The notes under the pieces: model-generated
What the model saw: the letters and a program-made list of their open reading frames with translations, nothing else
Told to the model about the DNA's origin: nothing
Database searches by the model: none
Translations under genes and position numbers: made by a program
Assembly (NCBI GenBank): GCA_038277395.1
Contig: CM076191.1
Coordinates: 178,358,552-178,422,551 of the forward strand
Reading direction: 5' to 3'
DNA length: 64,000 nt
Origin: Dryocosmus kuriphilus
Lineage: Eukaryota > Arthropoda > Insecta > Hymenoptera > Cynipidae
In this document: one piece after another, positions 45,481 through 57,003 of the stretch
Layout of the letters: each line of letters begins with the position of its first letter
Numbering within the stretch: position 1 is the stretch's first letter

Positions 45481-45820
45481 ATCATGCCTCTTTGGAAATT
45501 TTTTGTATAATTAAAAATTATTGTGGGGTAGTTTACCCCCCCAAAAATCTTTTTGATCAAGTTGAAAAAATCACATATTTCATCTCTTATAGTGAGGATG
45601 TTTTTTCGAGTTGGTTTGATTGTGAAAGATTCTGTTATAATATGTGAAACAATTAAATGGGTATTTAGTACCGCAATTTTTGGGGGTGGTTTTTACTTCC
45701 TAAAAACCATAAAAAAATCATTCTGGGCACGTAAACAAAAATACGTGTCGCTTAGTTTTTCGAGTACTACAATATATATTAGAAAGAACAAAATCGGAGA
45801 GGGCCACCTACCTAGGGTTC

Positions 45821-47383
45821 CTGCTAGTTCTAAATGAAAGCGAAGTGTGATTATATTTTCGTTACAAGAAGTGACTGAAGAAACGCGTTAGAGACGGAGA
45901 AGATAGTAATAGCCGTGAATTGATGTCGTGCGCATTCAACTAAACCCCTGCTGAATCCTTTGTGCATACGAAATTAAGTCTAATATAGAGTCGTATTATT
46001 TGCAAAAAACAAAGCATTTTTCCAAGGTGTTTTTTCTTCTTCAAAAATTCCATTCATAATACAAATTCTAAAAAAATATTTGTTTACAATCCTTTAAAAC
46101 ACTTTTGGAAACGGCAAACATAATAAGGATTCTCGAGATGAAAAACTTGGAATTTAGAAATTTTAAAATAGCAGTTTAAAAAAAAAACTCATTTCCCCAC
46201 CCTTTAATTGAGTAATATATATATTACTTTCATATCATATATTTGAATTCAGGTAGCCTAATATTATCAATGACTCAAGAGTGTATTATAAACGTATGCT
46301 ATTATTTCCACGCTAGGTTTTACTTATTCGAGTAAAATCTTGGGGGTTTACCTCACATGTCACATTTCCACTTTCTCATTTTGCCCAGAAAGCGACAGTA
46401 AATATCTCAACCTACAATTAGTGGCACGGTGTAATAACGAATGCAGTACACGCACTTTAGCTCTACAATTATGTTCATTTTGGTGTTGTACATTTATTAT
46501 GAAATATGGGGTTGATATTAAAAATCCAACTTCTTCACTTATAATTCCCTAGAGTTTACATCCTCTTTTCACTTATTTTTTTAATTGTTATATACATGTG
46601 TAAAATATTTTACATATATTTTTTTCACGTTATGTGTGAAGAAAATATTTAACTCTATTCGTTTCCAAACTGAATCAATAGAAACGGGAGAGGAAGATGG
46701 AAAAGGGGTTCGAAGCTTGCGAGGGATTCTTCGATAATCCACTTCGTCATCAAAACACTCTAGAGCAATAACAACATGGCATTTCCATGAAAAAAAAAAA
46801 CATAACAAAAAGAGAATCAGCCTTCAGTGGCGAGACTATGGAGTATGGGTGATATGGTTATATGTATAGGTACTTTTTCGTACTACGTGATGGATGAAGT
46901 GTAAAACTACTGAGTGTTTATAAGAAAAAGTAAAACGTATTTTAATTCATATTTAATAGGTTAATAGTATTTGTCGACTTCGCTGGTAGATTTGATTGAT
47001 GAAAAATTATTATTGTTATTATTAAAAATTTATTTCTAAAGATATAGGACTTGATGAATTTGGATTCATGATTCGATCTTTGTTATTCTTATGAACATGG
47101 GTTTAATTAAAGTACACATTCATAAATATTCATTTCCATATTTAATAATTATGGAACACAAGACGCGCTAGGGGGGAAGGAATTAAAGTTAAGTTTGCTC
47201 GAACTTTGTGACACGATAAAGGTTCTTGCTTGCCTTCTCCCACGCTATTTATTACCCCGGAAAAATTACGACACAAATATCTCTAAATTTAAATTTAAAT
47301 TTAAAAATAATCTTCAATAATTGTTTACTACAAAAATACTAGTAGCACTAAAATTATATAGCTCAGTACATAAAACGGGTGTA
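45821..47383. other. No recognisable gene
   Basis: AT-rich, unique-looking. Small frames (for example 46340-46552, 46581-46808) lack domains or splice context. Confidence 0.45.
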
Positions 47384-48969
47384 GTTCCGAATAGGTGAAC
47401 CCTCCGATTTCGTTGAAACCACGTATACTTACGTATTTTGATGCGTTGATTACGAAAATCATAGTAAAAATTGGCGACTAGGCGATTTTCATGGTGAAAA
47501 CCATAAAAAACGCCATAAAAAATCATGTTTTTTGCGTTTATCTCAGTAAATACGCAGAATTAAAAAAAAATATTTTAAATAAAAGTTTTAGCTAGTATAA
47601 AAATACATCTTTTTTGTAAAATACACTTTTTGTCTAAAACCATTATTTTTCGAGAAAAAGAGGATTGCATTGGAAAAACAAGAAAAAGATTAAGAAAGTT
47701 ACGGAAATGCTTTCGGTCACGCTTTTTTCCAGTTTTGTTAAAACTTCTTATATTGATGTAATTTGACGCGCTAATTACGAATATGATAATGAAAATTGTC
47801 GACAAAGCGGTTTTCATGGGGAAAACCATTAAAACACCATAAAAATTGCGTTTTTTTTTTTGCGTTTATCTAAACCAATACGCAAAATTTAGAAAAATGT
47901 TTTAAACAAAAGTTTTAGCTAGTATAAAAATACATCTTTTTGATTATATACACTTTTCGTCTAAAACCATTATTTTTCGAGAAAAAGAGGATTGAATTGG
48001 AAAAACAAGAAAAAGATTAAGAAAGTTACGGAAATGCTTTCGGTCACGCTTTTTTTCCAGTTTTGTTAAAACTTCTTATATTTATGTAATTTGACGCTCT
48101 GATTACGAATATGATAATGAAAATTATCGACAAAGCGATTTTCAGGGGGAAAACCATAAAAACACCATAGAAATTGCGTTTTTTGCGTTTATCTAAACCA
48201 ATACGCAGAATTTAAAAAAAATGTTTTAAACAAATGTTTTAGCTAGTATAAAAATACATCTTTTTGATCATATACACTATTTGTCTAAAACCATTATTTT
48301 TTGAGAAAAAGAGAATTGCGTTGGAAAAACAAGAAAAAGATGAAGAAAGTTACGGAAATGCGTTCGGTCACGATCATCTCCCTTTGCAAGGGGGGGGGGG
48401 GGGGGGGCTACGCATTCACTGACTAGTTACGAAAATACGTTCAATCACGATCGTTCCCCTTTCCAAGGTTAATGGGGGGCTTTAGCCTTTTTGATTTTTT
48501 CAAGTTTTCTACGTTAAAAATAATATAAAAGAAATAAGAAATCATAGAATATATGCATAAAAAAAATTACAAAATATAAAAAATATTTAAAAAATGCTCT
48601 TCAAAGTACTCCAACCGTCCCGCGGTGAAGAGCGTGATTAGGTACCTACCAAGCCGAAACCAATGAAGATACGATGCAAATAAAAATAAAATCAATAAAA
48701 TTCTCTTTTTCTCGAAAAATTATGGTTTTAGGCGAAAAGTCTGTAATACAAAGAAGATGTATTTTTATACTAGCTAAAACTTTTATTTAAAATATTTTTT
48801 GAAATTCTGCGTATTTACTGAGATAAACGCAAAAAACATGATTTTTATGGCGTTTCTTATGGCTTTCACCATGAAAATCGCCTAGTCGCCAATTTTCACT
48901 ATGATTTTCGTAATCAGCGCATCAAAATACGTGGTTTCAATGAAATCGGAGGGTTCACCTATTCGGAAC
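47384..48969. mobile_element. Non-autonomous element with about 290-bp TIRs and internal repeats
   Basis: Ends GTTCCGAATAGGTGAACC (47384) and its complement (48952-48969) begin inverted copies of about 290 bp, including AAAATCGCCTAGTCGCCAAT. Inside, a 325-bp unit is repeated (TTTTAGCTAGTATAAAAATA at 47586, 47913 and 48237). A G18 run lies at 48390-48407. No gene. Confidence 0.82.
48390..48407 (+). repeat. G18 homopolymer
   Basis: An isolated 18-base G run in otherwise AT-rich DNA. Its length is likely unreliable in the assembly. Confidence 0.95.
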
Positions 48970-51574
48970 TTTATCCCATAAAAATAACTTAGAGGCGATG
49001 AGTGTTTATGCAATTGACTTTGCTTACAAGTGTTATTTAACTAATTTGAGTGTAAAGCCCCAAATAATATAATTATACGGGAGTATTCTTTTAATAAAGA
49101 AACGAAGGTCTCTTTCTCTTCTTTCTCATTCAGTGCCGGCTGCTTCTTCCCTCTGAAGTTGAAATATTTGCTCAAGGTGTCTTTCCAATTACCATTAACC
49201 TTAATAATATTAATTTCGCAGTCTGAGAGTGAAAGATTTGCTCGCCGAGACTCGACGTAGAGATTATATTAATTACTTTATTAAAATGTACAACTTTAGC
49301 TGCAACAATGCTTATACCTTCATCAAGCTTTTAATATAATTCATTATCGGCTTTCTGTGGTTCTTTCGCCACTTGAATAATAAATAAACTCTGCCCTGAA
49401 TTTTGATTATTACCCTTTACCTAAATAGGAATAAAAATCGTATGATTTTCTGAGGCGTCTGGGTTTTGTATTAATTGATTGATTTCATTAATTAAACATT
49501 CATTTATTAACGTTCAAAAATTGCATGTTATTGATAAGAATAAACCAGACTAGACTGTATTTTCAAGAAATATAATTGCTAGACCTTTTATTGATTATAG
49601 TAAAAGCGACGTCAAGCTTAATTAATTTTAGCTACTTTTAATGCACTAAAATAAGAATCCTATTTACGGAACTAAAATAGGAAATCTGTGATTTTGAACA
49701 AATAATTATTTAGATGAACATTGATTGGTTATTCAGGCCTCATTTTTAATCTATTTTTAGTAAAAATTTCGTCATAATTAATACTTTTTTTTTTCGATGT
49801 GTACTACTAATTACATTTCGTTCGACTCTGTTTTCTATGAGACATGAAAATACCAAGTGGTTGTGCATCTGAAACTAAATGATGGGAAGTATTTAATTAA
49901 AGTAAAAACCGAAAATCCGCGGCTTTGGTATTAGCCGCGAGTTGTGGAAAGAGGAGTAATTGGAGTTGCTCTTTTGCCCTGTTAGGTGTCACAGACTCGC
50001 TTTATTGGCGATATTTCAGGCCGTAAACTCTGGCCAGATATTTAATTAACATATCGGAAAATAAACTTTGGATCCCCAAGGCACAACGACTTTTAACAGT
50101 AAAGTTGAATTTGGAATTTCATTATTGAATGTTTGTAATTCAATTTTAAAATATATCAATTTTGAAAATGTTATGTAACAACCTAAAAAATATTCTCTCT
50201 GTTGCAGAACTGAAAGAACTGGTTGAGTCAAAATTGTGATTTTCTCACATTTTCACACTTTAATGATAAATATGGGTCTCGCGAAACTAATTCATTATAT
50301 GCTTGCTTTTTTTGGCAGGATTTTATTCTTATGAAAAACGAATAGGGAGTAAGACGTCAGAACGTGAATTTATGTGGCCAATCGACGGGAGATCGATCGC
50401 ATAATAACCAAGACTCAAGTAGGGCGAGGGAAATGCAAATCCGCCGCCGTCCATGCTTGTCTTTTATTTCGTCCTTATAAAAGTTCGAGGTAAGTTCTTT
50501 TTTTTCTGTTTTTATCGCCTGACGCAATATTTCTGCAAGTCTTAATGCCATTTCCTCGCCCCTTAAAAAAAGACTATTCGAACCGGTCCTAAAGATGTTT
50601 ATGCATTATTCGCATAATGTGATTGATGTTTTATGCAGACGTAAAACAAGACTGCCGACTTTTCACAAGTAATTGAGCAGAAAATATGAAGCAAAAGACA
50701 AACCACTTTTCTTTATTCTTGCGGATCAACAATTTTTTATATATAATTTTTTTTTAAGAAACGAGGTGTAACATGCATACGTATAGGATGTCTAGAAAAT
50801 AGAGAGAATCCTGGTATGCGGTATATGGAACCTCGTATCAACCTCAAAAGATCCGATAATCCCGCAATTTGTATTTATTTCCCACCGAACGCTTTTTTCG
50901 CCAACGTAACGATGAGAAATTCTCATCGTCACGACCTTTCCCTCCTGTAGAGAAAAAATTCTTTAGACTAAATTCCTGGAGTACCCCTACTTCCTCATTT
51001 CTCACGGATTTACGCCCTTTTTCATTCGCGATTCTTCTGCCGTTATAAACTCGTTATTTCGTAAACAAATAGTCCAAGATAAAATATGGAAAAAATGTTT
51101 AAATGTACAAGGACTCGTACAAGAATTATAATTTTTAGTACTTTTTTTTTACATTTTCTGAAAAATTCGCGGATTCTCGTGTTTCTTTTTAAACATCCAA
51201 GCCCTTGAATCTCTACGAGATACCACGGCACCAGGCATATTTTAAAATAAGCTGGGTATAGAGGAAATTTGTCTGAAGAGCCAATTAATAATATGTCGAG
51301 TACCTGATCGCCATAAAACGTAGCAATCTTATTATGGGACGCCCCTCGCCCACTTGACTGGTTTCAGATACAGGGGCTGTTTAAAATTGATATATAATAT
51401 TTCTCACCCTCTTCGTTTTTTTCAGCATAATGCGATATACGGCTAGTCTCGATTGAGTTCAACCAAAAATTGGTTGCGCATTCAGTTTTATTTTTGTTCT
51501 TATTTCAGAGATGCCTCGCGGTTAGTTTAAGCTCAAAAAGAAAAATCATTAGGTTTATTATGTAGAAAAATGAT
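48970..51574. other. Unique-looking DNA, no recognisable gene
   Basis: Contains a small perfect palindrome CGATGAGAAATTCTCATCG at 50909-50927. Composition is more mixed than in the flanking transposons. Frames such as 50357-50551 have no recognisable domain. Host intergenic or intronic DNA is likely. Confidence 0.4.
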
Positions 51575-52560
51575 TTTTTTCAGATGTAGTGTTCGAGATT
51601 GAAAAAAAATGAACAAAAGCTACGAAATTTAATTAGAATAGCATTTTTTAAACGATGCTTTACATTTTGTATTGCCAACCCCTTTTTTTTAGTTCGGTAG
51701 AAATACGATAAATGTATTGCACACGAATAATACAGTTCCTGAGCTTGGAAAAAGAGAAAAATTGGTCTTTTATCACTTAAATTTATAAGCTCCAATTTTT
51801 CTCTATCAATTTTAGGTCCAAAGTGGCTGGAAAATAAAATTGTTTTCTTGTATTTCTTTATGAGATATCTCACGATTAATTTAAGATATAAAAATAATGT
51901 TGTTGAAGTTCTAGTTCTTCTACAATTAATTTTTATTATCCTGAATTCCTAAATTTTCTTGAACATAACATATATTACACAGGAAAATCAATGTTTCGTT
52001 TAATCTTTAAGAATATTAATTAAAATTCTATGTTTAAACAAATATACCTCCAATTCAATTATTATTACTAGCCGATACCTGGCAGTTAAAAGTTTTCATG
52101 TACAGATTCACGAACGAAATATTGATTTTCCTGTGTATTATGGTATTCAACTTTAATGTCTATTTAAGAAATTTAGGAGTTTAGTATAATAAAGCTTAAT
52201 TACATAATAACTATAGAACTTCAACATTATTATTTTTCTATCTCAAAGTAACCGTGGACACATCTTAGAAAGAAATACAAGAAGAAAATGCTATTTTTCA
52301 GTCACGTTGAATCTAAAAATCAATCTAGAAAAATGCGATTATCTAAATTTAAGAGATAAAAAATAAACTTTTCTCCATTTTTAAGCTCAGAAACTTTATT
52401 AATACTATGAAGTATATTTATCACATTGTTACTGATGTAAAAAAATGTGTTAAAAAAATGTAAATAATCGTTTAAAAATGCTATTCTAATAGAATTAAGT
52501 AGAATTTTTGTTGTTGTTGAAAATTTCGAAAAATACACTAGATAAGATTTCATGAAACAG
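51575..52560. repeat. Foldback element, about 490-bp arms
   Basis: Imperfect palindrome centred near 52057. Pairs: TTAGAATAGCATTTTTTAAA (51635) facing TTTAAAAATGCTATTCTAA (52470-52495), TTCTTGTATTTCTTT (51845) facing AAAGAAATACAAGAAG (52269), and CACAGGAAAATCAATGTTTC (51979) facing GAAATATTGATTTTCCTGTG (52116). No coding capacity. Confidence 0.8.
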
Positions 52561-53049
52561 CATAATATTTAGATTATAAGCAGGGGAACAACTTTGATCT
52601 CTGAACTTTTTTCATATCTTGCAAGTTTTTCGAGGAAAATGAAATCTTTCATTCATTGAAACAAAAAAGTCATTTTTCACAACTCGAGTATCGAAAAGTC
52701 GATTTTCCTGCAGAGCATGGCGAATTTGGCCGATTACACGTTGCTTCCTCAAGAGTGAGGAAACAATCTTCGGGTTATATTACTCAACCCAAATGAGTGA
52801 GGAAAAAATTATCAGGTGTTTCCGTGTCAAATCGTAGCATATCGATGTACGATTCTCGCGCGCTCGCTTGTTCGTAGCTACGTTCACACCAATTTACACA
52901 TTCAAAATGTCGTCTACGTCAAAACACAGAGACGAAATGTTCGGTGATTCGGTGAAGAGGAGGACTATCTTATTTTATAGAAAAAGGTATCGTTTCGTAT
53001 TCTCGCTCATGCTCTTCATACGGCAAACATCGAATTTTCGATACACTCG

Positions 53050-53215
53050 TTATGAAAAGTAGTATGCACAACTCGATGAGAATTGACATATTTACCAGGG
53101 ACCTGAAGTTGACGGCGGAAGGCCGTATGAATCGAGCTGAAGGCCTTCGGCCGTCAACTTCAGGTCCCTGGTAAATATGTCAATTCTCAACTTGTTGTGC
53201 AATGTACTATTTCTC
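53050..53215. repeat. Strong hairpin with near-perfect 40-bp core arms
   Basis: GAGAATTGACATATTTACCA (53079) and the following GGGACCTGAAGTTGACGGC are matched base for base by the complement at 53146-53190. The loop is about 26 bp and is itself partly self-complementary (GAAGGCC). Weaker pairing continues outward to about 53050 and 53215. The near-identity of the arms indicates a young or constrained inverted repeat. Confidence 0.88.
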
Positions 53216-54136
53216 GAAAATGCACCTAGTGTTTTTCTTTCTTTCTGGGCTTAAATTAACCGTGGAGATTTCCGAAACGAGAGCAAAAATAAAACTGGAT
53301 ATGCAAGCACTTTTTGGTGGATTTCAATCGAGGTTAGCCATGTATAAAACTGGTCTGCAAATTTCAACTTTCCGTATGCATATGGAAAGTCACTAAGTGT
53401 TTTCGATAGATTTTTTTGCGCTGAACACGAATCTATGCTCAAAAGTTGTCAATCGCGTCAAGTTTTTGAGAAAATGGGGATTGAAGCCCCTCAAAAAAGG
53501 CGTTTTTAGCCACTTTTGGATAACCGTGGATACCAAACCCGAAGTCGTAAAACCTTCCAAAATGTCTCAAATTGAAGCTTGTCAATTCACCTTTCGACAC
53601 CTGATAAACCAAAATTCGATCGCATCTGACCTTGAAGACCTGTGTGTGCCTTTAAACGTAGTGGTTTCAGTGGTTGCGCACGCACCAAGTGTGTACACTT
53701 GGCCGTATTTCTGAGTATCAAAAAATATGGAATTTATCACTTTTCAATTATAAATTTGATTCTGGTTCAAATTCAAAGACACCGCGAACACGCATCACAA
53801 AAAAAGTAAGGGTATATTAATCGACATTGCAGAGAAGGTTAAGCAGACTGAATGATAGCGCGAAGAGTATGGGTTAAAGATTAATGTAAATAAAACAAAA
53901 ATGATCGTGTTCGAAAGAAGCGATGAGAAAACATTATGCAATATTGCTCTAAATGGAGAGGAAATTGAACAAGTTGATCATTTCGTGTATCTTGGAAGCT
54001 TGTTTATTGCTGACGGGAAGTAGGCAGAGAAATTTCCAGACGTATAAACGAAGGTAGTAAAGTTATAGGCAGTGTAAGAGCCACTAACGGAAGTAAAAAT
54101 GTGACAAATAAAGCCAAAATTGCAGTACATAATTCT

Positions 54137-54852
54137 AATAAAGAAGATTTAGAAATTTTCTAAACCAAAAATACTCTTTTCACGTCCAATATCAAACAAA
54201 AAATTTAAAAAGCTGCCAGCAAAATTCAAACAAGAAAAACAAAAAAGGAGGAGGGAAAAAAGAAGGCAACCAACCAAATCCCTTTCATTCTTTTTCTTTC
54301 TCTCGTCTTCTTTTGTTCTACTTTGTTTAAAAACTCAACCAAAAACCAATTACAAACCATGCAGCCAATGCTTCGGCGCTCACGCAGCACCCTTATCAAG
54401 GCAAAAAAAATTATAATTAAAAATAATATCACCCAGCCAGCTCTGTGAAGTCGCCACGATGTTCCACCTTTGAGACCCGACTAAATAATTATTACTATTA
54501 TTACTTAGTCGGGTCTCAAAGGTGGAATATCATGGCGATCTCACAGAGTTGGCTGGGTGATTTTATTTTTAATTACAATTTTTTTTTGCCTTGATAAGGG
54601 TGCTGCATGAGCGCCAAAACGTTGGCTGCATGGCTTGCAATTGGTTTTTGATTGGGTTTTTAAATAAAATAGAAACAAAAGAAGACGAGGGAAAGAAAAA
54701 GAAGAAAGGGGAGTTGGTTGGTTGCCTTCTTTTTTCCCTCCTATTTTTTTGTTTTTCTTGTTTGAATTTTGCACCTTTTCAATTTTTTTGTTTGATTGGT
54801 CCAAATTTGATCCGGGAGTTGTTTTTTGATTGACAACCTTTTACTTGAATAT
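54137..54852. mobile_element. Penelope-type palindrome with 8-bp target duplication
   Basis: A palindrome centred near 54496 with arms of about 320 bp. ATAATTCT flanks it on both sides (54129-54136 and 54853-54860). Each arm carries CTTGATAAGGGTGCTGCATG (54592, and inverted at about 54400), a stem GGTGC/GCGCC and AAAACGTTGG, which resembles the hammerhead-bearing terminal repeat of Penelope-like elements. There is no coding sequence: it is two terminal repeats joined head to head. Confidence 0.72.
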
Positions 54853-55112
54853 ATAATTCTGTACTTGCACCCACTAAGCTGTATGGTAGCGAGACTTGGA
54901 CACGCCAAGAAAAGGATAGAAGTAAAGTGAACGCGGTTGGAATGTGTTTCCTGCGGAATATTTGCGGTAAAACACTAATAGATAAAGTCAGTAATGAGCG
55001 GGTTCTGAAAGAATGTGGCGTAGAAGAAACGCTGATGGACAAGAGTGAAAGAAATTTGTTGAGATGGTTTGGTCATGTTGAGAGAATGGATGAAGAACGT
55101 TTAACGAAGCAA

Positions 55113-55983
55113 CCCTGCTTAAAATGTCGGATAGGAATCGGATAAGAACCGGATAAAAGTGAGTTCCTATCCGGTCCTAACCTCACTGTATCCGATTTTT
55201 GTCCCCGGTTTGTATCCGACTCCTAACCGGTGTCTATCCGGTATCGTCTAATATTTATATCCGATTCCTATCCGATTTGTATCTGGATCTGCAAAATACT
55301 TCTATCCGATTCCTATCCGGCTCCTAACCGAATTCTATCCGGTTTCTTTTTTATGTTTCTATCCGATTTTTGTCCCCGGTTTGTATCCGACTCCTAACCG
55401 GTGTCTATCCGGCATGGTATAATATTTATATCCGGTTTCTATAGGGGTCTTATCCGGTTCTTCAAAACACTTATACCCGGCACATATATGTGCTGTGAAA
55501 GCACCAAAAAAAGGATCGATGACGATCAAACAGATGTATTGGATACATCTTTTCAATATAACAATGGTGAAAAATTGTGGCTAACTTATAACTCCGACGA
55601 TCGATTCCTATTGTGAGACAATAATCCCTGTGATCCTAGCGGAAGTGTCCTGAACTACCAAGACAATTACGAGCGTCAAGACCCTTATAGGAATCGGATA
55701 GAAAACGGATAAAAATGAACTTTGGATTTTTTTAAAAATATTTAATTTGAGGTTCCATTTATCGGATAGAAACCGGATAGGACCGGAATGAATATTTTCA
55801 TTATATTTTTTGATCCTATTTCTCGGATAGGAACCGGATACAACCGGATAGATTCCGAAATTATGTATCTGAGACCGGAGAGAAACCGGATATAGCCAGA
55901 TAAAAAGCAAATTTTTCCTGTTCGGTTTGTTTCCGGTTTTTATCCGATTTCTATATGTTTTCTTTCCGATATTTTTAGTAGGG
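55113..55983. mobile_element. Element built of TATCCGGTTCC-type repeats
   Basis: 871 bp with ends CCCTGCTTAAAATGTCGG and, inverted, CCCTACTAAAAATATCGG. The left half is dense in CTATCCGGTTCC-type motifs, the right half in the complementary ATAGGAACCGGAT, so it folds back. One block (TTTTTGTCCCCGGTTTGTAT) is duplicated at 55197 and 55367. Removing the element with one AA joins codons AAG CAA GTA TAT of the RTE-like frame exactly. Confidence 0.82.
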
Positions 55984-57003
55984 AAGTATATCTCGGAAAA
56001 GTGAACGGTGACGCACCGAGAGGTAAACCGAAGAAGGAATGGTGGGAATATGTGAATGAGACTCTCAAGCGAAAATATATAAAGAGCCATAGGAATACAA
56101 GAGCTTGCATGAAAAGGTGTATGGATAGAAAGGAAGCAAAAGTTGTATGTCAGGATAGAGATTTATGGCGAAAAATTGTCTATAGGAAATGTGCGACGAT
56201 CGCCTGAAACGAATGATTTTGGATATTCATGGGCCCTGGTGGAAGGTTTTGCCTAGTGAATATAGATTGTCTAGCGTATGGATCCCCATATCGCTGTGCG
56301 ACGCTGTCCACCAGGGGTGATTGCTAGAGAGATCGATCAGCGAGCTGGAATGGAGCGGTGTTGTGGGACTGGTGTGTTGTTTGAATGAGCAGTATGCGAC
56401 TTATGGATCGATCTATAACCTATAACTTCCAATACGCACTCCTTTCCTCCCACAATCATACAAAATTCCTAAATTCTGGTAATGAAACGAGGCTAGAACC
56501 GAGAGAGTTTACGCTAACCTCGAAAGGGAAACAGCTTAGTGATATAATAATAATAAGGGTTGGTTGTTAAGAATGCAATGTGCGTATATTACATCGCGGA
56601 GTGTTCGGGGTGTCTTTGGATTTGAACCAGAATCAAATTTATAACTGAAAACGGATAAATTCCATGTTTTATGATACTCAGAAATACGGCCAAGTATACA
56701 CACTTGGTGCGTGCGCAACCACTGACATACCACTACGTTCAAAGGCTTCATGGTCAGATGCGATCGAATTTTGGTTTATTGGGGTCGAAAGGGGAATTGA
56801 GAAGCTTCGATTTGAGACACTTTGGAAGGTTCTATGACCTCGAATTTGGTATCCACGGTTATCCAAACGTGTCCAAAAACGCCTTTTTGAGGGGCTTCAA
56901 CCCCCACTTTTCCAAAAACTTGAGGTGATGGACAACTTTTGAGCCCAGATTCGTGTTAAGCGCAAAAAGTCTATCGAAAACACCTAGTCACTTCCGATAT
57001 GCA

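Larger units (their letters stand above)
42709..45820. mobile_element. Long-TIR element with asymmetric tandem-repeat arms
   Basis: The ends are inverted copies beginning GAACCCTAGGTAGGTG. The left arm is about 690 bp (42709-43400). The right arm is about 1.37 kb (44450-45820) because a 292-bp unit is repeated there. Both carry GGGTAAACTACCCC and CACTTAAGGGTGGTTA(TCC/CCC)-type blocks. The interior has one minus-strand gene for an N-terminal transposase fragment. No clear target duplication was seen. Confidence 0.85.
53815..56206 (+). pseudogene. RTE-like endonuclease-reverse transcriptase C-terminus, twice interrupted
   Basis: Fragment a (53871-54136) reads GLKINVNKTKMIVF and HFVYLGSLF, then one frameshift, then EISRRINEGSKVIG. 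Fragment b (54861-55112) reads LYGSETWTRQEKD, MCFLRNICGKT, LLRWFGHVERMDEERLTKQ. Fragment c (55984-56206) reads VYLGKVNGDAPRGKPKKEWW and RDLWRKIVYRK, ending at the TGA. This is the end of the RT and the C-terminal region of RTE/BovB-like elements; the endonuclease and catalytic palm are absent. A tract rich in ATA (56540-56557) after the 3' UTR fits an RTE-type tail. Insertions at 54137-54852 and 55113-55983 separate the fragments. Confidence 0.87.
53376..57003. mobile_element. 3.6-kb long-TIR element carrying nested insertions
   Basis: Left (53376-53803) and right (about 56590-57003) ends are inverted copies of about 420 bp sharing TCAAAAAAGGCGTTTTTAG-like text, AAATTCGATCGCATCTGACC and GTGCGTGCGCAACCACTGA. 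Between them lies RTE-like retrotransposon sequence, itself split by two insertions. Either the RTE-like element landed between the arms or the arms were copied around it. Confidence 0.82.
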
